Assembly: GCA_003167255.1 (NCBI GenBank)
Contig: PMTR01000179.1
Location: 1-39,953 of the forward strand
Direction of reading: 5' to 3'
Length of the DNA: 39,953 nt
Source: Bryobacterales bacterium
GTDB taxonomy: Bacteria; Acidobacteriota; Terriglobia; Bryobacterales; Bryobacteraceae
Under the pieces are notes generated by a model, which was not told the DNA's origin, searched no databases, and saw only the letters and a list, made by a program, of their open reading frames with translations. Numbering within the stretch: the stretch's first letter is position 1; every line of letters begins with the position of its first letter. This document shows positions 23,448 through 32,433 of this stretch, in pieces. The translations under genes were made by a program, and so were the position numbers.

Positions 23448-25787
23448 ATGACTCCACCATATTCCGCCAAGGACGTCCCGCTCCCGGCTGGCCTCACGAG
23501 CGATGAAGCCCGCCGCCGGCTGGAGAAGTTCGGTCCAAACGCAATTCCCGACACGACTTCCGGTCCATTGCGCAGGGCGCTGACCAAGTTCTGGGCGCCG
23601 GTTCCATGGATGCTCGAAGCTGCGATCGTGCTCGAGGTTGTGCTGGGCAAGTATGTCGAGGCTGCGATCATCGCGGTACTGCTGGCCTTCAACGCGGCTC
23701 TCGGGTTCTTGCAGGAAGGGCGCGCCCAGGCGACGCTTGCCGCGCTGAAGTCGCGGCTGGCGCTGAACGCGCCGGTGCGTCGCGATGCTGTTTGGGCGAC
23801 CGTGCCTGCTGCCGGACTGGTGCCTGGCGATATTGTGAAGCTATCGCTCGGCGGCGTGGTTGCCGCCGACGTGCGCCTGACGGAAGGATCGGTGCTGCTT
23901 GACCAGTCCATGCTCACCGGCGAATCCGTTCCGATCGAAGCCGGCGCCGGGTTCGAAACCTACGCAGGGGCGCTGGTGCGGCGCGGCGAAGCGGTGGCGG
24001 AAGTTACGGCGACGGGAACGCGCACCAAGTTTGGACGCACGGCGGAGTTGGTTCGCACCGCGCACGTGGAAAGTTCCCAGCAGAAGGCCGTTCTGCGCGT
24101 GGTGCGCAATCTCGCCATGTTCAACGGCGGCATCATCGCGATGCTGGTGGGGTATGCCTACGTTCTCAAGCTGCCGCCTGGCGAGATCATTCCGCTGGTG
24201 CTCACGGCGGTGCTGGCGTCGATCCCAGTGGCGCTGCCGGCTACCTTTACGCTTGCTGCGGCGCTCGGCGCGCGGGCTCTGGCGCAGTTGGGCGTCCTGC
24301 CGACGCGGCTCTCGGCGGTGGATGAAGCGGCCAGCATCGACGTGCTGTGCGCGGATAAGACGGGCACGTTGACGCGCAACGAGCTGAAAGTGACAGCCGT
24401 ACATCCTATGCCCGGCTTTGACGAGTCACACGTGCTGGGAATGGCCGCTCTTGCCAGCTCGGATGGCGGGCAGGATCCGGTAGACGCGGCCATTCGCTCG
24501 GCCGCCTCCCAGGCGGCGGCCTCCGATCTGCCGAAGCTGAGTCAATTTGTGCCCTTCGATCCCGCCACGAAGATGTCCGAGGCCACGGCGGTGGACGCGG
24601 GCGGCGCCACGGTGCGCGTCGTGAAGGGAGCCTTTGCCGCAGTCATGGGCGTTGCGCAGGCATCGCCCGATGGGTCCACGTCAGCGGACCAACTGGAGGC
24701 ACAGGGCTTCCGGGTGCTGGCGGTGGCGGTGGGTCCGCCGGACGCCTTGAAGCTGGCGGGAATGATCGCTCTTAGCGATCCGCCTCGAACGGATTCGGCG
24801 GCGCTGATTACGGAGTTGCACAGTTTGGGGGTTCGCACCGTAATGGTGACGGGCGATGCTCCGGCGACGGCCACTATTGTGGCTCGCGCGGTAGGTCTGG
24901 ATGGAGCGGTCTCCCCACCTGGACCAATCGCAGACAGTGTAAGCCCCAAGGATTTTGCGGTCTTCGCAGGCATCCTTCCCGAGGGAAAGTACAACCTGGT
25001 CAAGGCGTTCCAGAAGAACGGCCACACTGTCGGAATGTGCGGCGACGGCGCCAACGACGCGCCGGCGCTGCGCCAGGCGCAGATGGGAATCGCGGTATCG
25101 ACGGCGACCGACGTTGCCAAGTCGGCGGCCGGCATCGTACTGACCAAACCAGGACTCGGCGGAATCGTGGCTTCGGTAAAAGAGGGCCGCGTGACGTTCC
25201 AGCGCATCCTCACTTATACGCTAAACTCGGTCACCAAGAAAACTGTGCAGGTGCTCTTCCTGGCGGTAGGTCTGGTGATGACCGGACACGCCATCCTGAC
25301 TCCCATGTTAATGGTCATTATCATGCTCACCGGCGACTTACTCGGCATGTCCCTGACGACGGACAACGTGCGGCCGTCCCCGATGCCCAATGCCTGGCGA
25401 ATCGGCGAATTGACCATCGCTGGTGTCTTCATGGGAATCTCCGAGTTAGTGTTTTGCACCGCTCTGCTGGCCATCGCCAGGTTCCGCCTGGGTCTGGGAA
25501 TCGAAACGCTAAGAACGGTGGCCTTCGTGGCAATTGTGTTCGGCAATCAAGCCACGACTTATACGAATAGGGAGCGCCAGCGCCTGGGGTCCTCACGACC
25601 GAGCGTGTGGCTCGTCGCGTCGTCTGTAGTCGACGTGCTGATCGGCGCAACGCTGGCGACTTGCGGAATTGGAATGACTCCTCTGCCTATATGGGCTGTG
25701 GGAGGAACACTGGCGGCGGCAGCGGTCTTCGCATTCCTCGTGGACTTTGCCAAAGTCCCGGTGTTCAAGCGGCTCAAGATCGCATAG
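23448..25787 (+). CDS. Plasma-membrane proton-efflux P-type ATPase (P3A)
   Basis: 779 residues. The N-terminal cation ATPase domain has GLTSDEARRRLEKFGPNAIPD. The actuator motif is MLTGESVPIE (about residue 156). Membrane helix 4 reads ASIPVALPATFTLAAALGARALA. The phosphorylation site is Asp303 in CADKTGTLTRNEL. The hinge has MVTGDAPATATIVARAVGL, and MCGDGANDAPALRQAQMGIAVSTATDVAKSAAGIVLT lies near residue 531. The helix 4 sequence and short length fit the P3A group that pumps protons out of the cell, as in fungal and plant enzymes and some bacteria and archaea, rather than calcium or metal pumps. It has no metal-binding N-terminal domain. It lies alone, between divergent and convergent neighbours. 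Confidence 0.9.
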   Translation: MTPPYSAKDVPLPAGLTSDEARRRLEKFGPNAIPDTTSGPLRRALTKFWAPVPWMLEAAIVLEVVLGKYVEAAIIAVLLAFNAALGFLQEGRAQATLAALKSRLALNAPVRRDAVWATVPAAGLVPGDIVKLSLGGVVAADVRLTEGSVLLDQSMLTGESVPIEAGAGFETYAGALVRRGEAVAEVTATGTRTKFGRTAELVRTAHVESSQQKAVLRVVRNLAMFNGGIIAMLVGYAYVLKLPPGEIIPLVLTAVLASIPVALPATFTLAAALGARALAQLGVLPTRLSAVDEAASIDVLCADKTGTLTRNELKVTAVHPMPGFDESHVLGMAALASSDGGQDPVDAAIRSAASQAAASDLPKLSQFVPFDPATKMSEATAVDAGGATVRVVKGAFAAVMGVAQASPDGSTSADQLEAQGFRVLAVAVGPPDALKLAGMIALSDPPRTDSAALITELHSLGVRTVMVTGDAPATATIVARAVGLDGAVSPPGPIADSVSPKDFAVFAGILPEGKYNLVKAFQKNGHTVGMCGDGANDAPALRQAQMGIAVSTATDVAKSAAGIVLTKPGLGGIVASVKEGRVTFQRILTYTLNSVTKKTVQVLFLAVGLVMTGHAILTPMLMVIIMLTGDLLGMSLTTDNVRPSPMPNAWRIGELTIAGVFMGISELVFCTALLAIARFRLGLGIETLRTVAFVAIVFGNQATTYTNRERQRLGSSRPSVWLVASSVVDVLIGATLATCGIGMTPLPIWAVGGTLAAAAVFAFLVDFAKVPVFKRLKIA

Positions 25788-25805
25788 AGAAGGCGTAACC
25801 GGAGA

Positions 25806-25829
25806 GACAGGCCAGGAGGCCTGTCCTAC
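25806..25829 (-). repeat. REP hairpin with GTAG head
   Basis: Stem GACAGGCC/GGCCTGTC, loop TCCT on the minus strand, head CTAC (GTAG). It lies six bases before the end of the convergent aminotransferase gene. Perfect 8 bp stem, but sequence unlike the 2432 type apart from shape and head. Confidence 0.75.
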
Positions 25830-25834
25830 AGAAG

Positions 25835-27079
25835 TCAGGCGATTTTGACTTCTCTTTCGACGGCGTCGGCGAAGACGTCGATCTCTTTCAGGGTGGTGTA
25901 GATATTAGGAGTGATGCGCAGGCCGGTGTACTCTTCGTTTCCTATGGTGGAGGTATAGATGCTGTATTTATTGACCAGCGCGGCGCCGAGCTTGCCGGGA
26001 TCGATGCCGTTGAAGGCCAGGAAACCGATGCCGCAGGATTGCGCGGGGTCGGGGCTGTGCAGAATCTTGCATTTTGGATTCTGCGCCAAGCGGAGCGCCC
26101 AGCGGTCGCGAAGGTAGCGGAGTCGCGCGGCCTTGCGATCGATGCCGATGTTGTCGTTGAACACCAGGGCTTCCGAGATGGCGTTGAGATTGGCGGCGGG
26201 ATGGGTGCCGATCTCTTCGAACTTCCGGATGTCGTCTTTCTGCGTGGCGCCGGAAGCCATCAGGGACCAGGTGGAAGCGATGCGGGACTTCTTTACATAG
26301 AGGAAACCGGTGCCGACGGGGGCGCAAGTCCACTTATGCAGACTTACTCCGTAGTAATCGCAATCGAGGTCGGAGATCTTATAAGGGAAGTGACTGAAGG
26401 CGTGGGCGCCATCGACGATCACGGGGATGCCGCGGGCGTGGGCCATATCGCAGATGCGGCGGACGGGGAAGATCTGGCCGGTACGGTTGGTGATGTGACA
26501 GAAGAGGATGAGCCTGGTTTTGGGCGTGACGGCCTGCTCGAAGAGGCGAACCAGAAGATCCATGCCGGGGTTGGGAACGGGGAAGGAAATCATTTTGAGG
26601 ACGATGCCATCGCGGCGCTCGCGCTGTTTGAAGGTTTCGATCATGCGGGGGTAGTCCTGGTTGGTGGTGAGGACTTCGTCGCCGGGCTTGAGGTCGATGC
26701 CGTACTGGGCGTTTTCGAGGGATTCGGAGGCGTTGCGGGTGATGGCGATTTCCTCGGGATCGCAGCCGGCGTATTGGGCGAGGCGGCGGCGGACGGCTTC
26801 GAGCTGCCGGTACAGCACATTGACCATGGTGGGATAGGGGCCCATGTCGCTGTAGTCGAGGTAGCGGCGCATGGCGTCCTGGACGGTGCGCGGCGAGGGG
26901 CTGACGTAGCCGTTGTTGAGATTGATGAAATTGCGGTCGATGGAGAAGGCGGAGCGGATCTCAGACCAGTAGTCTTCGTCGGTGGCGACGTCTTCGGGGG
27001 TGCGGCCACTGACCGCGGCGGAAGCGGCGGCGACAGCGCTGGCGCCCAGCGCGAGTTGGAAAAAGTTGCGGCGATGCAT
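25835..27079 (-). CDS. Tat-exported class V aminotransferase-fold PLP enzyme
   Basis: 414 residues from the ATG at 27079; a longer frame starts with TTG at 27175 but lacks a signal sequence at its start. The N-terminus HRRNFFQLALGASAVAAASAAV is a twin-arginine signal. The PLP fold is clear: NLNNGYVSPSPRTV, ITRNASESLENAQYGIDLKPGDEV, FCHITNRTGQIFPV, VIVDGAHAFSHF and the PLP lysine Lys249 in SLHKWTCAPVG. The sequence is closest in pattern to isopenicillin N epimerase-like and cysteine desulfurase-like members. Tat export makes sense for a protein folded around its cofactor. The substrate is unknown; epimerisation or cleavage of amino-acid derivatives outside the cytoplasm is possible. Confidence 0.88.
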   Translation of the reverse strand: MHRRNFFQLALGASAVAAASAAVSGRTPEDVATDEDYWSEIRSAFSIDRNFINLNNGYVSPSPRTVQDAMRRYLDYSDMGPYPTMVNVLYRQLEAVRRRLAQYAGCDPEEIAITRNASESLENAQYGIDLKPGDEVLTTNQDYPRMIETFKQRERRDGIVLKMISFPVPNPGMDLLVRLFEQAVTPKTRLILFCHITNRTGQIFPVRRICDMAHARGIPVIVDGAHAFSHFPYKISDLDCDYYGVSLHKWTCAPVGTGFLYVKKSRIASTWSLMASGATQKDDIRKFEEIGTHPAANLNAISEALVFNDNIGIDRKAARLRYLRDRWALRLAQNPKCKILHSPDPAQSCGIGFLAFNGIDPGKLGAALVNKYSIYTSTIGNEEYTGLRITPNIYTTLKEIDVFADAVEREVKIA

Positions 27080-27190
27080 GAGAAGCGGCCTCCTGACTGC
27101 CGGTTTTTCGATGCTATAGCAGTGGCGGGAGCAAAGCAAGGGGATGGTCAGCGGTGTGTCAAATTGCGGTGACAAACAGGAAACTGTTTA

Positions 27191-27260
27191 TTCAACGCGG
27201 AGGCGCGGAGACGCGGAGAAGAAGAAGCAAAGTCAAGACCTGAGAGCGCAGAGGAAACGG
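27191..27260. repeat. GCGGAG-rich low-complexity repeat
   Basis: AACGCGGAGGCGCGGAGACG followed by GAAGAAG and AGAGCGCAGAGGAAACGGAG. A shorter relative lies at 19152-19184. No coding or hairpin function is visible. Confidence 0.5.
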
Positions 27261-27309
27261 AGACTGCTGGTCTCAGGAAGCTACGAAGAAATCGGGCGTT
27301 AACGGGGCG

Positions 27310-27333
27310 GGCAGGCGGCACCGCCTGCCCCAC
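27310..27333 (-). repeat. REP hairpin (loop GTGC)
   Basis: Stem GGCAGGCG/CGCCTGCC as at 2432 but loop GTGC instead of CTTT, GTGG head on the minus strand. It sits seven bases past the end of the DNA glycosylase gene. Confidence 0.8.
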
Positions 27334-27340
27334 CGCGGCG

Positions 27341-28255
27341 TCAACGGCGCTTCAAGGCTTCGAGCTGGTCGAGGGAGCGCGGCCAATCTTCGCGCAGGAG
27401 GCGGGAGAGGGCTCGGTCGGCGAGAAGTTTACCGTTGGTCTGGCAGGGGGCGCAATAGTTGGTTTCGTTGGAAGCGTAGCGGATGCGCTGGATCGGTGCG
27501 CCGCAGCGGGGGCAGGGAAGGCCGTAGCGGCCGTGGACGGCCATGCCTTCGCGGAAGGCGGTGACCTTCTCGGGGAATGCGCCGAGGGATTGGGCGCGCA
27601 GCCGGCCGGTCCATTCGACGAGGGTTTCGCGCGTGGCGGCGTAGAGCTGCGCGATGTGGGCGGGAGGGAGTTTTTGGGTGAGCGCGACGGGCGAGAGGCG
27701 CGCGCGATGGAGAATCTCATCGGAATAGGAGTTGCCGATGCCGCTGAAGATGTGCGGGTCGGTGAGCGCTCGTTTGAGGGTGTGATTGGCGGATTGTAGG
27801 GCGGCGGTGAAAGCGGGGAGTGAGGCTGCGAGAACTTCCAGGCCGCCGGCGTCGAGTGAACGGAGGGCATCGGGGCCGGAGAGGACGTGGAGCGAAGCGC
27901 GGTGTTGGGCGCCGGCTTCGGTAAAGGTAAGGGTGCCGGTATCGAAGGAGAAGGCTGCGAGGAGTCCGCGGGCGGCGGCGGGTTTAGCGGCGGGTTTGGC
28001 AGGAGCGTCGCGCCAGTGCAGCCGGCCGGCGATCATGAGGTGCAAAGCGAGCCAGAGGTGGTCCTCGAGGCCGATGGCGATGCGTTTGCCAACGCGGAGG
28101 ATCTGGCAAACAGTCTTACCGTGGGTGGCTTCGACAGGCGGTGCGGTGGAGCGCAGAAGGAACGGACTGAGGATGGTGACGCGGTTGAGGCGGTGTCCGA
28201 CGGTGCGGGCGGCAACGGCTTCGACGTAGAGTGTGACGTCGGGCAGTTCGGGCAT
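27341..28255 (-). CDS. Fpg/Nei family DNA glycosylase
   Basis: 304 residues from the ATG at 28255, giving the MPELPDVTLY start in which Pro2 is the catalytic nucleophile and Glu3 assists. The helix-two-turn-helix segment is HTLKRALTDPHIFSGIGNSYSDEILHRARLSP. The C-terminal zinc finger has the C4 pattern CPRCGAP and YCAPC. After it comes a conserved extension (LLADRALSRLLREDWP). The enzyme excises oxidised bases and nicks the abasic site. The finger lacks the usual Gln-Arg before Thr-Phe that contacts the orphan base, so it is a divergent member. It diverges from receptor A, and its first codons are duplicated at 32411 as part of the tandem duplication. Confidence 0.88.
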   Translation of the reverse strand: MPELPDVTLYVEAVAARTVGHRLNRVTILSPFLLRSTAPPVEATHGKTVCQILRVGKRIAIGLEDHLWLALHLMIAGRLHWRDAPAKPAAKPAAARGLLAAFSFDTGTLTFTEAGAQHRASLHVLSGPDALRSLDAGGLEVLAASLPAFTAALQSANHTLKRALTDPHIFSGIGNSYSDEILHRARLSPVALTQKLPPAHIAQLYAATRETLVEWTGRLRAQSLGAFPEKVTAFREGMAVHGRYGLPCPRCGAPIQRIRYASNETNYCAPCQTNGKLLADRALSRLLREDWPRSLDQLEALKRR

Positions 28256-28536
28256 ATTAATAGGATCGCATTTCGGTCGCAGTTGTCGGCACAATGTTGA
28301 AAATGTCGCCAGTTCTTGCAAGGGAGCGGCGTATTGGGTGGGCAGTGTTGGATTGTGCAACATCCGTATATTGATTGATTAAGATATTTTCATCGTTTTA
28401 TCTTGAAACGTATTTGGACTTGTGTTACTCCTAAGGCATTACCGTCTGGTTTTGGTGTCGCTCCGGATAGTTGTGCGTAAGCGGAGCGCGTGAAAATTCA
28501 GGGTCTATTTAAAAAAGGGAGTTGTGAGGTTATAAT
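28239..28536 (+). promoter_or_regulatory. Leader A: duplicated region upstream of receptor A
   Basis: About 298 bases running from codon 6 of the glycosylase gene to the receptor A start. It matches 32411-32708 with about 20 differences in some 275 aligned bases (hand count). It contains a conserved hairpin at 28459-28488 (CGCTCCG/CGGAGCG, 16-base loop) about 50 bases before the ATG, most likely in the 5' untranslated RNA, and AT-rich stretches suited to promoters between 28365 and 28410. Confidence 0.75.
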
Positions 28537-31500
28537 ATGACTCGTTTCCGTTTTGCGTTGTTGTTTGTGGCGGTCTTGTTGGCCGCGACATCCTTAAATG
28601 CCCAAGTCGCCAGTAGCGTGACGGGCACCGTGGTGGATCCATCGGGCGCCGCTGTTCCCGGCGCCACGGTGAGCCTGCAGTTGACAGGCAGCGGCAGCAG
28701 CCTGTTTACCACGAAAACCAGCGCCAATGGCGCGTTCGACATCGCGTCGGTTCCGCCCAATACCTACGACATCGTGGTTGAGTTGACGGGCTTCTCGAAG
28801 CTTGTCGTGAGCAAGTTGGTGGTTGAGCCCAGCCGCGTCACCGACGTGCAGACGCTGAAACTGGCCATCGCGGGCGCCACAGAATCGGTGGAAGTCAGCG
28901 AAGCCGCTACCACGGTGCAGACCACCAGCTCCGATGTCTCCACCACCATCACCAAAACACAAATGCAGGACCTGCCGACCATGAACCGCAGCCCGCTGGG
29001 ATTCCTGCAGTCGCAGGCGGGCATCAACGACGCGCGCGGTTCCACCACGGTGGACGGGCAACGGTCCAGCTACGTCAATGTCACATTGGACGGCATCAAT
29101 ATCCAGGACAACTTCATCCGTACCAATGACATGGATTTCCTCCCGAACCTGTTGCTGCTCGATCAAGTGGCGGAAGTCACTGTGTCCTCTTCCAACGCCG
29201 ATGCCTCCGCATCGGGCGGATCTTCACAGGTGAATTTTGTGACGCCTTCCGGGACCAATCAATACCACGGGGCGCTGTACTGGTCCAATCGCAACAGTAA
29301 ATTGGCTGCCAACTCCTTCTTCAACAACGAGTCGAACACTCCGAATCCGCATCTCAACCAAAATCAGCTCGGTGGCAAGATTGGCGGCGCCATCATCAAG
29401 AACAAGCTCTTCTTTTACATCAACTATGAGGCGTACCGTCAAAAGGAGCAGACCACCCAAAACCACACGGTCCTGACACCCAATGCCCGCAATGGCATCT
29501 ACACCGAAAGCAACGGGACCCAGGTGAATCTCCTGGGTTTAATGAACGTGCAGCAGAACTCCGTGATGCAGGGCTTTCTGGCGAAAGTGCCCACCACCTA
29601 TAACAACTTCAACGCTGGCGATTCCAGCGCCGCGCTCCTCCGCAACACCGCGGGCTACCAGTTCAACGTGCGCGACAACCGCACACGCGACAACGTCACC
29701 GGCAAGTTCGACTACAACCTCTCCACCAAGAACAGCTTGAGCCTGACCCTGATCTACAATCGCGACATCCTGGACCGGCCGGACCAGGACGGCACCTTTG
29801 ATACGGTTCCCAACGTCACGAATGACGATGTCACGCGGCTGTTTTCGTTAGGCTGGCGCTACAACCCGCTCCCCTCGTTGACCAACGAGGTGCGGCTCGG
29901 CTTCAACCTGGCTCCGGCCCTCTTCGTATCGCAACCTGAAGGACCCGGCTTTTTCGTTACTGGCATGTCCTACAGCAACCCCATCAATACGTTTCTTTCG
30001 CAGGGCCGGTACACGAACACCTACAATGGGTCCGACAAGGCCGCATGGATACACGGGAACCACTCCGTGCAATTCGGCGTTACCGGGCAGAAGATGACCA
30101 TTCGGGCCTTCAACTACGCCAGCATCGATCCCAGTTACGCGGTTGGTTTTGGCACGGGGAACCAGGGACTGGTCTCCACGCAGTTGCCGGGCGCCAGTTC
30201 CAGCGACGTGTCCTCGGCCAACACCCTGCTCGCAAGCCTGGCGGGCTACCTGAACACCAATACCCAGTTATTCAACGTTACCTCGCGAACCTCGGGCTAC
30301 GTGAACCAGGCGCCTAACCTCCGTAATTACGACATTTCGAACTACGGCGCCTATGTGACCGACACCTGGCGGGTGAAGCCCGGCCTGACGGCCACTCTCG
30401 GCGTGCGTTGGGAGCACTACACGCCGGTCGACGAGCAGGACGCCCTGGCCCTGCTCCCGGTGATGGAAAATGGCAATCCGATTAGCACCGTACTCGACCC
30501 GAACCTGGTCCTGAATTTCGCAGGAAGCGCCGTAGGCCGTCCGTGGTATGCAACCAGTTGGCATGAATTTGCTCCCAACCTGGGACTCGCATGGTCCCCC
30601 TTCAAGGATGGCAAGACCGCGATTCGCGCGGGCTACAGCATCTCCTATGTGGACGACAACCTGGCCTATGCATTGAGCAACAGCGCCGTGAGCACCAACG
30701 CCGGTCTCGCCACCACGGTCAGCAACACCGGCTTGAAGGGTTTCATCAGCAGCACGCCACCAGCGCTCACCGTCCCGACCTTCCAGGTGCCGCGGACACT
30801 GGCGCAGAACTATGCGCTGAACCCGTCGGGGAATGCAGTGGCCATGCCCGACCCGGGCCTGACAACCCCCTACGTGCAACAGTGGAACATCAGCGTCGAG
30901 CACAGCTTCAAGGACGTGCTTCTCAGCGTCCGCTACGTGGGCAACCATGGGGTCAAGGAAATCCGCGGTCTGGACTACAACCAGGTGGTCATCGGCGGGC
31001 TCCTCCCAAGTTTTCTGCAGGCGCAGAACAACGGCTTCCTGGCGCAAGCGAAGACTGGGTCGTTCAACCCCGCTTATAACTCGACCATCGCCGGCAGCGT
31101 GGCGTTGCCCTACTTCGCAGCCATGCCGAACGGCGGTTATCTGACTAACTCCTCCGTCATAAGCTACCTTTCGACGGGAGCGGTGGGAGAGTTGGCGAAC
31201 TTCTATCAATACAACGGCATCAACGGTTCGAACAGCTACTACAAGAACCCCAACACGCTGGGCGCCAACCTGCTGCAGAATTACAGCAGCAGCACCTACA
31301 ATGCCGCCGTTGTGGAAGTCATGAAACGTTTTTCGAAAGGTCTGTCCTTCCAGGCCAACTACGTATTCTCGAAGAATCTGAGCGATTCCCAAGGGGCCGC
31401 GGGGACGGACTTCGAGCCGTTGCTGGATATGAACAACCCCAAGATCGAGAAGGCGCGGGTGGCCGCCATGGACATCACCAACGTGTTCAAGGCCAACTTC

Positions 31501-32097
31501 AGCTACACCCTGCCGATGGGCACGGGCCACAAACTGAGCGGCAACTCGCTGGTGAACAAAGTGATCGGCGACTGGAAAATGGCCGGCATCTTTACGCTGC
31601 AATCCGGCACGCCGTTCTCCATTCTCTCCGGCCGCGCGACCTTAAACCGCTCCGCGCGCTCCACTTCGCTTAATACCGCGGACACTTCGTTGAACCTCGG
31701 CCAACTGCAGAGTCTCTTCCAGGTTCGCTCGACCGCCAACGGCCCGTACTACGTCGCCGCCTCAGCCATTGGCTCGGACGGACGCGCGGTCGCTCCGGAC
31801 GGAACCGCGGCATTCGCCGGCCAGGTCTTCACCGAGCCCGGCGCCGGGACTATCGGAACACTGCAAAAGGCAGACCTCAACGCACCAGGGGTGTGGAATC
31901 TCGATTTCATGGCCTCCAAAGAGGTCAGGATCACGGAGAGCAAAAGTGTCCAGATTCGTATGGACAGCTCAAACTTCTTCAACCATACGACGTGGTACGT
32001 CGGGGACCAGACCCTCACCTCCACCACCTTCGGCAAGATCACGAGCCAGTACTACGGCAACCGGCTGATCCAGTTCGGCCTGTACCTTAAGTTCTAG
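28537..32097 (+). CDS. TonB-dependent receptor, Oar-like (receptor A)
   Basis: 1186 residues. A signal peptide (about 1-22, ending SLNAQ) precedes a carboxypeptidase-regulatory-like domain (about 25-105: VTGTVVDPSGAAVPGATVSL, GAFDIASVPPNTYDIVVELTGF). The plug domain follows (about 115-235: PTMNRSPLGFLQSQAGI, VTLDGINIQDNF, VAEVTVSSSNADA, GTNQYHGALYW). The rest is a 22-strand-type outer-membrane barrel with many aromatic-ended strands (YGAYVTDTWRVKPGLTATLGVRWEHY, FQANYVFSKNLSDS), and the last strand ends IQFGLYLKF. This is the large Oar-like class typical of Acidobacteriota, thought to import or handle oligosaccharides and other large solutes. The ligand is unknown. It shares leader and downstream flank with receptor B. 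Confidence 0.92.
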   Translation: MTRFRFALLFVAVLLAATSLNAQVASSVTGTVVDPSGAAVPGATVSLQLTGSGSSLFTTKTSANGAFDIASVPPNTYDIVVELTGFSKLVVSKLVVEPSRVTDVQTLKLAIAGATESVEVSEAATTVQTTSSDVSTTITKTQMQDLPTMNRSPLGFLQSQAGINDARGSTTVDGQRSSYVNVTLDGINIQDNFIRTNDMDFLPNLLLLDQVAEVTVSSSNADASASGGSSQVNFVTPSGTNQYHGALYWSNRNSKLAANSFFNNESNTPNPHLNQNQLGGKIGGAIIKNKLFFYINYEAYRQKEQTTQNHTVLTPNARNGIYTESNGTQVNLLGLMNVQQNSVMQGFLAKVPTTYNNFNAGDSSAALLRNTAGYQFNVRDNRTRDNVTGKFDYNLSTKNSLSLTLIYNRDILDRPDQDGTFDTVPNVTNDDVTRLFSLGWRYNPLPSLTNEVRLGFNLAPALFVSQPEGPGFFVTGMSYSNPINTFLSQGRYTNTYNGSDKAAWIHGNHSVQFGVTGQKMTIRAFNYASIDPSYAVGFGTGNQGLVSTQLPGASSSDVSSANTLLASLAGYLNTNTQLFNVTSRTSGYVNQAPNLRNYDISNYGAYVTDTWRVKPGLTATLGVRWEHYTPVDEQDALALLPVMENGNPISTVLDPNLVLNFAGSAVGRPWYATSWHEFAPNLGLAWSPFKDGKTAIRAGYSISYVDDNLAYALSNSAVSTNAGLATTVSNTGLKGFISSTPPALTVPTFQVPRTLAQNYALNPSGNAVAMPDPGLTTPYVQQWNISVEHSFKDVLLSVRYVGNHGVKEIRGLDYNQVVIGGLLPSFLQAQNNGFLAQAKTGSFNPAYNSTIAGSVALPYFAAMPNGGYLTNSSVISYLSTGAVGELANFYQYNGINGSNSYYKNPNTLGANLLQNYSSSTYNAAVVEVMKRFSKGLSFQANYVFSKNLSDSQGAAGTDFEPLLDMNNPKIEKARVAAMDITNVFKANFSYTLPMGTGHKLSGNSLVNKVIGDWKMAGIFTLQSGTPFSILSGRATLNRSARSTSLNTADTSLNLGQLQSLFQVRSTANGPYYVAASAIGSDGRAVAPDGTAAFAGQVFTEPGAGTIGTLQKADLNAPGVWNLDFMASKEVRITESKSVQIRMDSSNFFNHTTWYVGDQTLTSTTFGKITSQYYGNRLIQFGLYLKF

Positions 32098-32122
32098 CCC
32101 GGAAACCTCGCGCTTTTTTTAA

Positions 32123-32173
32123 GCCGGGGAGCCGCGGTCCCAAGTGGCCGCGGCTCCCCGGCATTTTCTTTTC
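32123..32173 (+). terminator. Rho-independent terminator of receptor A
   Basis: A perfect 15 bp stem (GCCGGGGAGCCGCGG at 32123-32137 with its complement at 32148-32162), a 10-base loop and then ATTTTCTTTT. It lies 25 bases after the stop codon. Confidence 0.9.
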
Positions 32174-32292
32174 AGGGAGCCGGCCTGCCGCCCCAACGGC
32201 GCTGTAAGGCTTGCATCCAGGCCAAATGCGCGCAGAATTGGGATGAAGATAGCCGGACCTTAGTACATGTTAGAAGGTAGAGGAGCTTAGGT

Positions 32293-32433
32293 ATGAACCT
32301 CTCGATTCTGACCGTAGCGGTTGTTCTGGTTGGCGCACCCGCGTGGGTGGCCGCCGCCGATCTGGAAAGCACTTTCCAAAGCCTGAAGGACGCAGAAGCC
32401 AAGGGCGATGTCGGGGCAGTTCGGGCATATTAA
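32293..32433 (+). pseudogene. Truncated copy of the downstream exported helical-repeat gene
   Basis: Begins with the same MNLSILT start and signal peptide as the gene at 36775 and keeps the GAGG ribosome binding site. After codon 39 (AEAKGD) the sequence jumps into the start of the DNA glycosylase gene in antisense, ending at a TAA after VGAVRAY, 46 codons in all. The first 118 bases and about 55 upstream bases match 36720-36895 with about 16 differences in 180. It is the left junction product of a tandem duplication. It could still be translated into a short exported peptide. Confidence 0.85.

Noticed and set aside
30268-31602. 444-codon open frame antisense to receptor A
   Set aside because: It lies wholly within a clear receptor barrel and has no domain or ribosome binding site.
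32190-32215. Possible remnant of the glycosylase 3' end after receptor A
   Set aside because: About 17 of 19 bases resemble 27338-27358, but the match is too short to separate from chance and has no flanking support.
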